Positions 39,100 through 46,652 of a DNA stretch of 64,000 nucleotides are shown here, one piece after another (the first letter of the stretch is position 1; every line of letters begins with the position of its first letter). The notes under the pieces were generated by a model. That model had not been told where the DNA came from. It made no database searches and saw only the letters and a program-made list of their open reading frames with translations. The stretch is from Acidimicrobiales bacterium (lineage in GTDB: Bacteria > Actinomycetota > Acidimicrobiia > Acidimicrobiales > SKKL01): contig JAXHLR010000006.1 of assembly GCA_034521975.1 (NCBI GenBank), forward strand, positions 372,001-436,000, in the 5' to 3' direction. Made by a program: the position numbers and the translations under genes.

Positions 39100-40295
39100 C
39101 GGCTCACCAGCTGGAAGCGACGGTTGACGATGTTGGTGAACAAGGCGATGACCAGCGACAGGAACAGGTAGGCAAACATCAGCAGCAAGATCGACTGCGG
39201 CGCCGGGTTCCCGTTGCCGATGACGATGAACGTGACCTGGGTGAGCTCGGCGAAGCCGACGGCGATGGCCAGCGACGAGTTCTTGGTGAGGTTCAGGAAC
39301 TGGTTGGCGATCGCGGGGACCGCGATGCGAAAGGCCTGGGGCAGGATCACGAACCGCAGCCGCTGGAAGCCCGACAGCGCCAGCGCCAGCGAAGCCTCGG
39401 TCTGGCCCTTGTGCACCGCTTGGATGCTGCCGCGGACGATCTCGGCGATGTAGCTGGCGGTGTAGATGACCAACGCGAAGAGCACGGCGGCATAGTTGGC
39501 GCTCATCGACCAACCACCCTCGAGCTGGCGTCCGACCACCTCGGGACGATCGATGCCGAGGGGCCGGCCGGTGAGACTCCAGGCGAGGACGACGACGGCG
39601 AGGAAGGCGAGGCCCGACAACGCGACCCGATGGTGGGGCTGTCCGGTCCGGGCGTTGTGACGGGTTCGCACGATCCAGACCACGGCGGCCAGCACGAGCG
39701 CCGTTACGAGCGCGAGCAGGAATCCTCCCGAGCCCGCGTCGAGCGACGGGGCCGCGATCGAGATGGTGCGATTGGTCCAGATGGCGAGGTCGAACCACTC
39801 GGCCGGTGCCTCGATGCGGGGCAACCGCAGGATGACCGCGGTGAACATGAAGACGATGACGATCAGCGGTGGGAGGTTGCGGAGCGTCTCGACATAGACG
39901 GTCGCAGCCTTGCGGACCAACCAGTTGCTGGAGAGGCTGGCCACCCCGACGATGATCCCGAGGATCATCGTGAGGACGATGCCGATGACAGCCACCGAAA
40001 CCGTGTTGGACAAGCCCACCAGGAGCGCGTCGCTCACCGACTGGGCGGCACGGAAGTCCGACCCCAGGATCTGGAACCCCGCGGGCCGGTCGAGGTAGCC
40101 GAAATCGGTGCGGATCCCCTGGTCGGTCAGGTTGTTGACCAGGTTCGAGTACAGATAGCTGATCAGCGCCACCACCGCGACGGCGAAGGCCACCTGCAGC
40201 ACCACCCGGATCACCCGCACATCGCGCCACAACGGTGGTCGGCTGGATCGGGGCGGCTGCCCCGGGGGATCCGGGGCGTCGACCACTGCCGTCAT
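39096..40295 (-). CDS. aapQ: Amino-acid ABC transporter permease (AapQ-like)
   Basis: The 399-residue permease has an N-terminal helix, a periplasmic-type segment (LVNNLTDQGIRTDFGYLDRPAGF, residues about 51-73, characteristic of AapQ), then the core with VETLRNLPPLIVIVFMF (about 134-150) and an EAA-type loop near EASLALALSGFQRLRFVILPQAFR (about 305-328). Length and layout match AapQ/BztB of general L-amino-acid transporters. GAGGAGG lies a few bases before ATG 40295. It is separated from the binding-protein gene by 105 bases that contain a strong hairpin. Confidence 0.9.
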   Translation of the reverse strand: MTAVVDAPDPPGQPPRSSRPPLWRDVRVIRVVLQVAFAVAVVALISYLYSNLVNNLTDQGIRTDFGYLDRPAGFQILGSDFRAAQSVSDALLVGLSNTVSVAVIGIVLTMILGIIVGVASLSSNWLVRKAATVYVETLRNLPPLIVIVFMFTAVILRLPRIEAPAEWFDLAIWTNRTISIAAPSLDAGSGGFLLALVTALVLAAVVWIVRTRHNARTGQPHHRVALSGLAFLAVVVLAWSLTGRPLGIDRPEVVGRQLEGGWSMSANYAAVLFALVIYTASYIAEIVRGSIQAVHKGQTEASLALALSGFQRLRFVILPQAFRIAVPAIANQFLNLTKNSSLAIAVGFAELTQVTFIVIGNGNPAPQSILLLMFAYLFLSLVIALFTNIVNRRFQLVSR

Positions 40296-40349
40296 TCGCC
40301 TCCTCGATGCTGGCCAGGACCCTGCCCGGGTCAGCCGTCAGAACCGGCA

Positions 40350-40383
40350 GGTGCCGGGGCGATCCGATCACCACCCCGGCACC
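40350..40383 (-). promoter_or_regulatory. Intercistronic 10-bp hairpin between aapJ and aapQ
   Basis: A perfect 10-bp inverted repeat (GGTGCCGGGG 40350-40359, CCCCGGCACC 40374-40383) with a 14-base loop begins 17 bases after the aapJ stop and ends 54 bases before the aapQ start. Hairpins of this kind between a binding-protein gene and its permeases commonly act as partial terminators or 3-prime stabilisers that raise the amount of binding protein. That role is inferred from position and structure. Confidence 0.6.
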
Positions 40384-40400
40384 GCAACGCCGGGATTGGG

Positions 40401-41552
40401 CTATCGATAGGGCGGCGGGTAGAGCAGCCCGCCGTTGGTCCACAGGTCGTTCTCGGCTCGCGCGAGACCGAGCGGGGTGTCGGGCCCGACGTGACGCTCG
40501 AAGATCTCGCCGTAGTTGCCGACCTGGCTGATGACGTTCACCGCGAAGTCGGGATCGAGTCCGAGTCCGGGATCGGCGACGGTCCCCTCCTCGGGGTCGG
40601 GCTCGCCGAGGAACCGCAGGATGTTGGGATCGTCGCTGGTGGTGAAGTCGTCGATGTTCTCCGAGGTGATCCCGAACTCCTCGGCTTGGATGGTGGCGAT
40701 GACCGCCCAGTTCACCGCATCGAACCACGCCGAGTCGCCATCGCGGACCGCCGGCCCGAGCGGCTCCTTGGAGATGGTCTCGTCGAGGATCGTGAGGGAC
40801 TCGGGTCCGCCGTCGGCCTCGGGATAGGCCGAACGCACCGCGGCGAGCTGGGACTTGTCGGAGGTCCAGCCGTCGCACTGGCCGGCGATGAAGGCTTCAC
40901 GCAGGGTGTCGTTGTCCTCGAACGAGAGTGGCGAGTAGTCGAGTCCACGGGCGTTGAACACGGTGGCCAGGTTCAACTCGGTGGTGGTGCCCGAGAGCAC
41001 ACACACCGAGGCGCCGCCCATATCGTCGATCGAACCGATGTCACCATCGGCCCGGACCATCATGCCCTGGCCGTCATAGAACGTCGTCGTGGCGAACGCC
41101 GCCCCCTCACCGCCATCGCGCGAGGCGGTCCAGGTGGTGTTGCGAACCAGCACATCGATCTCACCCGACTGCAACGCCGTGAAACGCTGGGCTGCGGTGA
41201 GCGGCACGTACTCCACTGCCTCGGCATCGCCGAGGACCGCGGCGGCGATCGCCCGGCAGTAGTCGACGTCGAAACCGGAGAAGTTGCCGTCCTCGTCGAC
41301 GAAGCCGAACCCCGGTACGGCATCGTTCACGCCGCAGACCACGACACCGGAGTCCTGCACCGACGCAAGCACGCTCTCGCCGTCCTGGACCAGATCGATG
41401 GTCTCGGACGGACCGTCGCCGTTGTCTTCGCCGTTGTTGTCGGGTGCATCAGGAGTGTCCGCGGCATCATCGTCGTCGCCGGTGCACGCACCGAGGACGA
41501 GGACGAACACTGCGAGCACTGCCAGCCAACGCATCCACCTTCGCTGATTCAT
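40401..41552 (-). CDS. aapJ: Amino-acid ABC transporter substrate-binding lipoprotein (AapJ-like)
   Basis: This 383-residue binding protein is anchored outside the membrane by a lipobox (LVLGAC, cysteine about 23), then an Asp/Asn-rich spacer to about 50. The type II periplasmic-binding fold follows, with the AapJ-like blocks GFDVDYCRAIAAAVLGD (about 93-109), RFTALQSGEIDVLVRNTTWT (about 123-142) and GVNDAVPGFG; family members bind Glu, Asp, Gln and related L-amino acids. ATG 41552 follows AGGGGAG. It is the first gene of the importer operon. The stretch 41553-41760 upstream holds two inverted repeats that may control it. Confidence 0.92.
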   Translation of the reverse strand: MNQRRWMRWLAVLAVFVLVLGACTGDDDDAADTPDAPDNNGEDNGDGPSETIDLVQDGESVLASVQDSGVVVCGVNDAVPGFGFVDEDGNFSGFDVDYCRAIAAAVLGDAEAVEYVPLTAAQRFTALQSGEIDVLVRNTTWTASRDGGEGAAFATTTFYDGQGMMVRADGDIGSIDDMGGASVCVLSGTTTELNLATVFNARGLDYSPLSFEDNDTLREAFIAGQCDGWTSDKSQLAAVRSAYPEADGGPESLTILDETISKEPLGPAVRDGDSAWFDAVNWAVIATIQAEEFGITSENIDDFTTSDDPNILRFLGEPDPEEGTVADPGLGLDPDFAVNVISQVGNYGEIFERHVGPDTPLGLARAENDLWTNGGLLYPPPYR

Positions 41553-41760
41553 GATCAACGCTCCCCTGGATTGATGGTGACCGGGCGTTCGCTCATGTGC
41601 AGAGGCCTGCGCGTGGTGCTCGCGACCCAGTCGGTTGTTGTTGGTCGCGACGGTACGCCATCGCATACCACGCGTGCTGGGATTCACAGAAATGGTTGCG
41701 AATCGCTCACAGGTGTGAGCACCAGGGGCAACGCTCTCAGACCGCCATGGAGCGGTCCCC
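41553..41760. promoter_or_regulatory. Control region upstream of aapJ with two inverted repeats
   Basis: These 208 bases contain no gene. Two perfect inverted repeats stand out: TCGCGACC (41620-41627) with GGTCGCGA (41643-41650), spacer 15; and GCTCACA (41705-41711) with TGTGAGC (41714-41720), spacer 2. The first lies about 70-100 bases before the aapJ start and the second 41 bases past the CBS-gene stop, so one may be an operator for the importer and the other an operator or a terminator. No clear -10/-35 pair is visible on the minus strand. Confidence 0.45.
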
Positions 41761-42153
41761 TCACACGTCGCCGTCGAGATAGGCACCCAACAGGTCGCGG
41801 ATCGACACGATGCCGACCGGCCCGCCGGCGTCGACGACGGGCAGATGGCGGATGCCACCGTCGAGCATCGCCCTGGCCACGGCCTCGAGGGCATCGGCGG
41901 ACCCGACCGACACCACGTCATAGGTCATGACGTCGGCGGCCCGCTCGGCATCGGGGTCCACCCCCTCGGCCAGCGCGGCCACGATGTCGCGCTCGGAGAC
42001 GATGCCGGCGAGACCCTCGGCACCACGGACCACGACCGCGCCGACCTCCTCGCGAGCCAGCGTCTCGGCGACCTGGCGGATGGTGGTGTCGGGTCGCACG
42101 CTGACGGTGCTGCGATGCATGACGTTGGCAATAGGGGCGGAGGTGGCACGCAT
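41761..42153 (-). CDS. Two-CBS-domain protein
   Basis: This small soluble protein of 130 residues consists almost entirely of two CBS motifs (about 8-60 and 72-126), which bind adenine nucleotides or S-adenosyl compounds and usually regulate another protein. Conserved strands end in the typical GIVSERDIVAAL (about 50-61) and GIVSIRDLLGAYL (about 112-124). It is a single-gene unit between the importer operon and the UbiB-like gene. A GGAGCC precedes ATG 42153. No partner is obvious. Confidence 0.85.
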   Translation of the reverse strand: MRATSAPIANVMHRSTVSVRPDTTIRQVAETLAREEVGAVVVRGAEGLAGIVSERDIVAALAEGVDPDAERAADVMTYDVVSVGSADALEAVARAMLDGGIRHLPVVDAGGPVGIVSIRDLLGAYLDGDV

Positions 42154-42261
42154 TTCGGGGCTCCGGTCTCGGTGGCCGGTGGTTTCGGCCGCTGGGTACA
42201 GCCTGGCGCCGCGACCGGGGCCGTCACAGGGCCAAAGGTCACAGGCACCAGGGCCAGACGT

Positions 42262-43779
42262 TCAGTCGATCGGACTGGCGCGCTGGGCCGACCAGGCAGC
42301 GATCGCTTCGCCCATCGGGGTCGAGGGCGGTCCCTGCACGAACGGCCACAGCTCCTCGGTGATGCGCCGCCAGTTGGCGGTGGCACCGATCTGGCCGAAG
42401 ATGGCATAGAGCCCGAGGTTGATGCGCTGGACGACCACGAAGCTCGGGGGAACGTTCACCGCCCGCATGACCGGACCGTGTGGGCCGCCCAGATCGAGCA
42501 TCTGGCGGATCGTCGCCGCGGCGAACTCGTTGCTGATCGTGTACTCGCCGTCGACTCGGACGAACTCGTAGAAGTGCGAGAAGTAGTCGAACACCTGCTC
42601 GTCGCTCACCGGAGCCCCCGGCCTGAGCACACCGAGGCGCTCGACCTCGCCACGAAAACGAGCGGGATCCGGGTCGAGCACCACCGCCCGGATGAGGCGG
42701 CCGAACCCCTCGACCTCGTCGGGCGTGAAGTGCTTGACCAGACCGAAGTCGAGGAAGCTGACCCGGCCACCCGGACCGAACAGGTAGTTGCCCGGATGCG
42801 GATCGCCGTTGAACATACCGAGGCCGTACAGGCTGCCGAAGGCGAACCGGTAGATGGTCTCGGCCGCCAGGTTGCGCTCCTCGGGCGACCAGGTGAGCAT
42901 CTCGGCGAAGGTCGCGCCCTCGACCAGCTCGGTGGTGAGGACCCGTGCGGTGCTCAGCTCGGGCACCACCTCGGGCACGTGGATGGTGGGATGGCCCCGG
43001 TAGTGGTCGGCGAAGGCGGCCTGGTTGCGGGCCTCGAGGCGGTAGTCGAGCTCTTCGAGCAGCCGGTCGCGGAGCTCGACGACGATCGGTCCCGGGTCGA
43101 GTCCGGGGAACAGCTGGGCCAGGCCGGCGAAGATGGCGTCGGCGCTGCCGAGGTCGGCACCGATCGCTTCGTCGACACCCGGATACTGGACCTTGACCGC
43201 CACTGCTCGCCCGTCGTGGGTGATCGCCCGGTGCACCTGTCCGATCGATGCCGCGGCGATCGGCACCGGGTCCCAGGTGTCGAACAACGCCGTGGGAAGC
43301 TCGCCCAGCTCGGAACCGATGGTGGCGTCGACCAGCTCGGTGCTCATCGGCGGTGCGTCGGCCTGCAGCTGGGCGAGGGCGTCCCGGATGTGATCGGGCA
43401 TCCCCTGGTCGAGGTAGGAGGCGAGCTGGCCGACCTTCATCAGCGCCCCCTTCAGATGTCCGAGCGTGTCGACCACCTGCTCGACCGTCCGAAGCTCGAA
43501 GCTGCGATCCAGCTCCTCCCGCCGACCCGCCGAGGCGAAGACGCGCCGGGCTCGGTGCGCGGCATAGGTCGCTGCGGTGCCACCACCCATGCGGGCCAAC
43601 GCCGCGTTGCGCGCCGAGCCGGTGGTGCGGGCCAGGCGTCCACGTTGAAGGGCCGATCGGGACCGTCCGAAGCGACGGGCAGCGAGCGCGGCAACACCGA
43701 CCACCAGGGTGCCGCCGGCCGCTGCGACCGCGCGGCCAGAAGCGTGGAAGCGTCTCGGGTCGAGGGGGAACGGCGCCAT
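42262..43779 (-). CDS. ABC1/UbiB-family atypical kinase-like protein
   Basis: The 505-residue protein carries one possible N-terminal hydrophobic helix (about 15-35) and the ABC1/ADCK/UbiB fold. Diagnostic blocks are LKGALMKVGQLASYLDQG, the KxGQ motif (about 108-125), an AAASIGQVHRA alanine-rich loop in place of the glycine loop, VAVKVQYPGV with the ATP lysine, FNGDPHPGNYL with the metal Asn, and VSFLDFG. Such proteins support quinone or isoprenoid-lipid metabolism, or lipid handling at membranes. ATG 43779 lies ten bases after the whiB-like stop, so the two are probably co-transcribed. Actinobacterial homologues mostly have no known substrate. Confidence 0.88.
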   Translation of the reverse strand: MAPFPLDPRRFHASGRAVAAAGGTLVVGVAALAARRFGRSRSALQRGRLARTTGSARNAALARMGGGTAATYAAHRARRVFASAGRREELDRSFELRTVEQVVDTLGHLKGALMKVGQLASYLDQGMPDHIRDALAQLQADAPPMSTELVDATIGSELGELPTALFDTWDPVPIAAASIGQVHRAITHDGRAVAVKVQYPGVDEAIGADLGSADAIFAGLAQLFPGLDPGPIVVELRDRLLEELDYRLEARNQAAFADHYRGHPTIHVPEVVPELSTARVLTTELVEGATFAEMLTWSPEERNLAAETIYRFAFGSLYGLGMFNGDPHPGNYLFGPGGRVSFLDFGLVKHFTPDEVEGFGRLIRAVVLDPDPARFRGEVERLGVLRPGAPVSDEQVFDYFSHFYEFVRVDGEYTISNEFAAATIRQMLDLGGPHGPVMRAVNVPPSFVVVQRINLGLYAIFGQIGATANWRRITEELWPFVQGPPSTPMGEAIAAWSAQRASPID

Positions 43780-43789
43780 GGCCGCTGGT

Positions 43790-44098
43790 CTAGTCGCCCG
43801 ACGCCGCGGCACGCACGGCGCGTCGGGTGGTCGAGAAGGGGGCGTAGCCGGCCATGGCCCGCTCCTCCTCGCTCTCGCCTCCCCAGAAGCCGCTCTCACG
43901 GTTGAGCCTGGCGTCGGCCCGGCAGGCGAGCATGACCGGGCACTGGAGGCACATGGCCCGAGCCGACGCTTCGCGAAGCGCGCGGGCCTCGGGGCGTTCG
44001 CCCAGAGGGGCGAAGAACAGCTCGGTGTGCCCGACGCACCGGGCATGGTCCACCCACGAGCGATCGGTCAGGATCGGTTTCCTCGGTGGTCGGGACAT
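43790..44098 (-). CDS. WhiB-family iron-sulfur transcriptional regulator
   Basis: This 102-residue actinobacterial regulator carries a [4Fe-4S] cluster sensitive to redox or NO. Four cysteines are present: HARCVGHTELFF (about 21) and AMCLQCPVMLAC (about 49, 52 and 58), the CX2CX5C pattern of WhiB proteins. The G[VI]WGG-like turn appears as SGFWGGESEEER (about 69-80). The N-terminal extension is short and basic. GGAGGG precedes ATG 44098. It stands upstream of the UbiB-like gene and divergent from the dehydrogenase-like gene. Which WhiB class it belongs to cannot be settled here. Confidence 0.92.
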   Translation of the reverse strand: MSRPPRKPILTDRSWVDHARCVGHTELFFAPLGERPEARALREASARAMCLQCPVMLACRADARLNRESGFWGGESEEERAMAGYAPFSTTRRAVRAAASGD

Positions 44099-44237
44099 GG
44101 CGGCTCCCTCCGAAGCCCTCGAGTGGTCGACACGGCCGCGTGGGCCCTTACCCCACTTCCGTGGCATCCATCGCTCCCGGATGCACCCCGCGACGCCCTC
44201 TTCGATCGCGGGCCACCCGGGGTGACACAATCCGGGT

Positions 44238-45260
44238 GTGCAGATCCACAAGCTGACGACGACCAACGCCTTCATCATCACCGACCTCGACGGGGCCTCC
44301 CAGGCGGCAGGGATCGTTCGCGTCGCGCCCAAGGTGCTCCAAGGCAGCGCGCAGGCGTTCGCCCGCACCGCCACCTACACCTTTGCGCTGCGTGAGCTGC
44401 AGGTCGGTGGGGCATCGGCGGGCATCAGCGCCGAAGCCGAGGCCCGCGACGAGGCGGTCGCCGCCTTCGTCGCCGAGGTCAAGGCTCGGGTCGACGCCGG
44501 CGAGCTCGTGCTCGACCCGGGTACCGGTGTCACCGCAGACGACCTGGCCGATCTCGCCGCGAGCGACCCACGCAGCCCGGTCAGGAACGAAGAAGTCGAC
44601 GGCCTGTCGCTGCAGCATCATCTCGAGGCCATCGGACCCGTCATCGCCGCCGAGGCAGCCTTGGGCGGTCTCGACGGACACACCGCGGCGATCGAGGCGA
44701 ACCCGGTCGCGGGCCGCTTGGTGGCAGAGCTGGTCGCCCGCGGTGCCACCGTGGTGGCCTTCGGCAACGCCAAGGGTGCCGCCCTCGACCCCAATGGGCT
44801 CGACGCCGACACCCTTGTCGAGGCCGGAGCGTCGGCGCTCGACTCTCTCACCAGCGAGCCAGAGGATGCGTCGGCCCTCTTCGGCGCCGAGGCGTCGGTC
44901 CTGTTCTGCGGGTCGCGGCAGGGCATGATCGACGGCGAGGCAGCCGAGGCCACCGGAGCGGGCCTGGTGGTGCCAACCGGCTGCCAGCCGGTCTCGGCCA
45001 AGGGCCTGGCGGTCCTGCGCCGCCGGGGGATCGTGGCCCTCGCCGACTTCATCTCCACCTCCGGCCCGACCTACGCGGGATGGCCAGCGGGCGAGGCAAC
45101 CATCGACGCGGTGCTCGCCGATGCCACCAGCGGTATCACCGAGGCCGTTCGCCGGTCGCTCGACCACGACGAGGGCCCGCTCCTCGGCGCCTGCTACCGG
45201 GCAGAGGCGTTCCTCTCCACCTGGCAGGAGGCGCTGCCCTTCGGCCGCCCGCTCGCCTGA
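44238..45260 (+). CDS. Glu/Leu/Phe/Val dehydrogenase-fold protein lacking catalytic motifs (probable pseudoenzyme)
   Basis: The 340-residue protein follows the layout of amino-acid dehydrogenases. N-terminal part: VRVAPKVLQGSAQAFARTAT (about 27-46), then LQVGGASAGIS (about 54-64) where active enzymes have a GGGKGG motif with the catalytic lysine; here both lysine positions are lost. C-terminal part: EANPVAGRLVAELVARGATVVAF replaces the dinucleotide loop GFGNVG (about 151-172), followed by recognisable NAKGAALDPNGLDADTL and ALFGAEASVLFCGS where enzymes carry a conserved PAA-type block. The fold is supported by this ordered alignment from memory, not by a search. GTG 44238 has a -10-like CACAAT (44226-44231) six bases upstream. 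A regulatory or ligand-binding role is more likely than catalysis. Confidence 0.65.
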   Translation: MQIHKLTTTNAFIITDLDGASQAAGIVRVAPKVLQGSAQAFARTATYTFALRELQVGGASAGISAEAEARDEAVAAFVAEVKARVDAGELVLDPGTGVTADDLADLAASDPRSPVRNEEVDGLSLQHHLEAIGPVIAAEAALGGLDGHTAAIEANPVAGRLVAELVARGATVVAFGNAKGAALDPNGLDADTLVEAGASALDSLTSEPEDASALFGAEASVLFCGSRQGMIDGEAAEATGAGLVVPTGCQPVSAKGLAVLRRRGIVALADFISTSGPTYAGWPAGEATIDAVLADATSGITEAVRRSLDHDEGPLLGACYRAEAFLSTWQEALPFGRPLA

Positions 45261-45453
45261 GTGCCCCATCGGCTCCACTTTGGTCCGAACGCACTATGGA
45301 CGATCGGCACCGACCGCGGCCACACTTGGTGATCGAGGGGGAGGCTCTGATCCGTCGGTGAGAACTGGTCGCTGCGCCGGCGGGGAGCCACAGCGAACCC
45401 GGCCCCTGTCCCGTCGGTGACCACGTCACCGACACCGCAGACAGGAGAGGCAC
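45261..45453 (+). promoter_or_regulatory. Leader of the EAL gene with a repeated 10-mer and an inverted repeat
   Basis: This 193-base gap has no gene. The 10-mer CCGTCGGTGA occurs at 45352-45361 and again at 45411-45420. The second copy forms an inverted repeat (CGGTGA 45415-45420, TCACCG 45426-45431, spacer 5) 23 bases before the start codon. AGGAGAGG provides the ribosome site. The repeat could be an operator or a small hairpin near the start. Confidence 0.4.
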
Positions 45454-46347
45454 GTGTGGCCCCCACACCCTCAGCTCCAACCGGCTCCGCAACGACGAGA
45501 CGGCGTCCCCGCTGATCGGAGCGCCCTCGAACAGGATCTGCGTCTCGCCACCGTGCGCGGTGAGATGGTCGTGCACTACCAGCCGAAGGGCGACCTGCGC
45601 CTCGACCGGATCACCGGGGCCGAAGCCCTCCTTCGGTGGAACCACCCCCGCTGGGGCACGCTGCCACCCGACAGCTTCATCCCGCTGGCCGAGGAGTCCG
45701 GGGTCATCCGGGAGCTGGGCGAGTGGGTCCTCGAGGAGGCCTGCCGGCAGGCGGTCGAGTGGCAGGATCGGTGCTCAGGCTTCGTGATGGCGGTGAACCT
45801 CTCTCCGAGGCAGTTTCAGCTGCAACAGATCGACGAGATGGTGCTCGAGGTGCTCGACCGGACCGGCCTGGCCCCCCACCGCCTCGAGCTCGAGGTCACC
45901 GAGAGCCTGGCGCTCGAACAGATCGATCAGGTGACCACCAGCTTGTCGAACTTGCGGACGATGGGTGTTCGCTGCTCCCTGGACGACTTCGGGACCGGAT
46001 ACTGCGGGTTGGGATACCTCGACCAGTACCCGGTCAGCGGGATCAAGATCGACAAGCGGTTCCTGGACGCGGTCCGGACACCCGGTGGCGAGGCCCCGAT
46101 CGTCCGGGCGATCATCGCCATGGCCAGGGACCTGCAGCTCGATGTGGTCGCCGAAGGGGTCGAGACCACCTGCCAGCTGGAGTTCCTCCGCGACAACGAC
46201 TGCCACCAGATCCAGGGGTTCCTCCTCAGCAAACCGGTGTCGACCCTGGACTTCGAGATCCTGCTCCTGCTCGATCAGTTGGACGATCCGGGGCCACTCG
46301 CCGGCGCGGCGCACTCGCCGCACTGGAGGCGGTCGGCATCCAGCTGA
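45454..46347 (+). CDS. EAL-domain cyclic di-GMP phosphodiesterase
   Basis: This soluble 297-residue protein consists of one EAL domain (about 25-275), which hydrolyses c-di-GMP to pGpG. All main catalytic residues appear: GAEALLRW (about 55-62), NLS in AVNLSPRQF, the Glu in LEVTES, DDFGTGY (about 177-183), Lys in KIDKRF, AEGVET and the Gln in QGFLLSKP. It has no transmembrane helix or sensory domain, and no GGDEF. GTG 45454 follows AGGAGAGG. A GGDEF-EAL protein is encoded on the opposite strand about 1.2 kb away, so the two may balance c-di-GMP locally. Confidence 0.9.
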   Translation: MWPPHPQLQPAPQRRDGVPADRSALEQDLRLATVRGEMVVHYQPKGDLRLDRITGAEALLRWNHPRWGTLPPDSFIPLAEESGVIRELGEWVLEEACRQAVEWQDRCSGFVMAVNLSPRQFQLQQIDEMVLEVLDRTGLAPHRLELEVTESLALEQIDQVTTSLSNLRTMGVRCSLDDFGTGYCGLGYLDQYPVSGIKIDKRFLDAVRTPGGEAPIVRAIIAMARDLQLDVVAEGVETTCQLEFLRDNDCHQIQGFLLSKPVSTLDFEILLLLDQLDDPGPLAGAAHSPHWRRSASS

Positions 46348-46373
46348 CCGACCCGGGCTCGCCCAGGCGCCAG

Positions 46374-46652
46374 TCAGTCGCTCCGGCGGGTGAGCCACCA
46401 CACCAACGCCGCCAGGACGGATCCGGCGACCAGCATCGGGGCGAGCTGCACCAACCTCGACGGAGCTCCGCGGTGTGTACCCGCTACCGGTGTGGATGCA
46501 GCAGCTGGCGTCGAGCCGTTGCTGGCTGCCGGCTGGGAGTGCACCGGATCGGGACCGAGCAGGGCCTCGACCGGAGCCGCGTTGGCATCCGCGGGGGTCG
46601 GGGGGTGGGGACGAGAACGGCGGGGATCGTAGGCAGAGGACATGATGGACAT
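46374..46652 (-). CDS. Small tail-anchored membrane protein coupled to ParA
   Basis: This 92-residue protein has a Pro/Ala/Ser-rich, disordered N-terminal two thirds and a single transmembrane helix at the very C-terminus (about 67-87) followed by RRSD. ATG 46652 shares its A with the TGA stop of the ParA-like gene (TGATG), so its translation is coupled. I do not recognise a family. A membrane tether or receptor for the ATPase is a reasonable guess. An internal ATG at 46643 is an alternative start. The opposite strand between the EAL gene stop and this gene has no better candidate. Confidence 0.6.
   Translation of the reverse strand: MSIMSSAYDPRRSRPHPPTPADANAAPVEALLGPDPVHSQPAASNGSTPAAASTPVAGTHRGAPSRLVQLAPMLVAGSVLAALVWWLTRRSD

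Noticed and set aside
45415-45431. c-di-GMP riboswitch before the EAL gene
   Set aside because: The leader lacks the conserved GEMM-type core; only a short inverted repeat is present.
45261-45453. A GGDEF or sensor domain remnant upstream of the EAL gene
   Set aside because: All frames there are short and show no GGDEF or PAS-like sequence; the gap is better explained as leader and operator.
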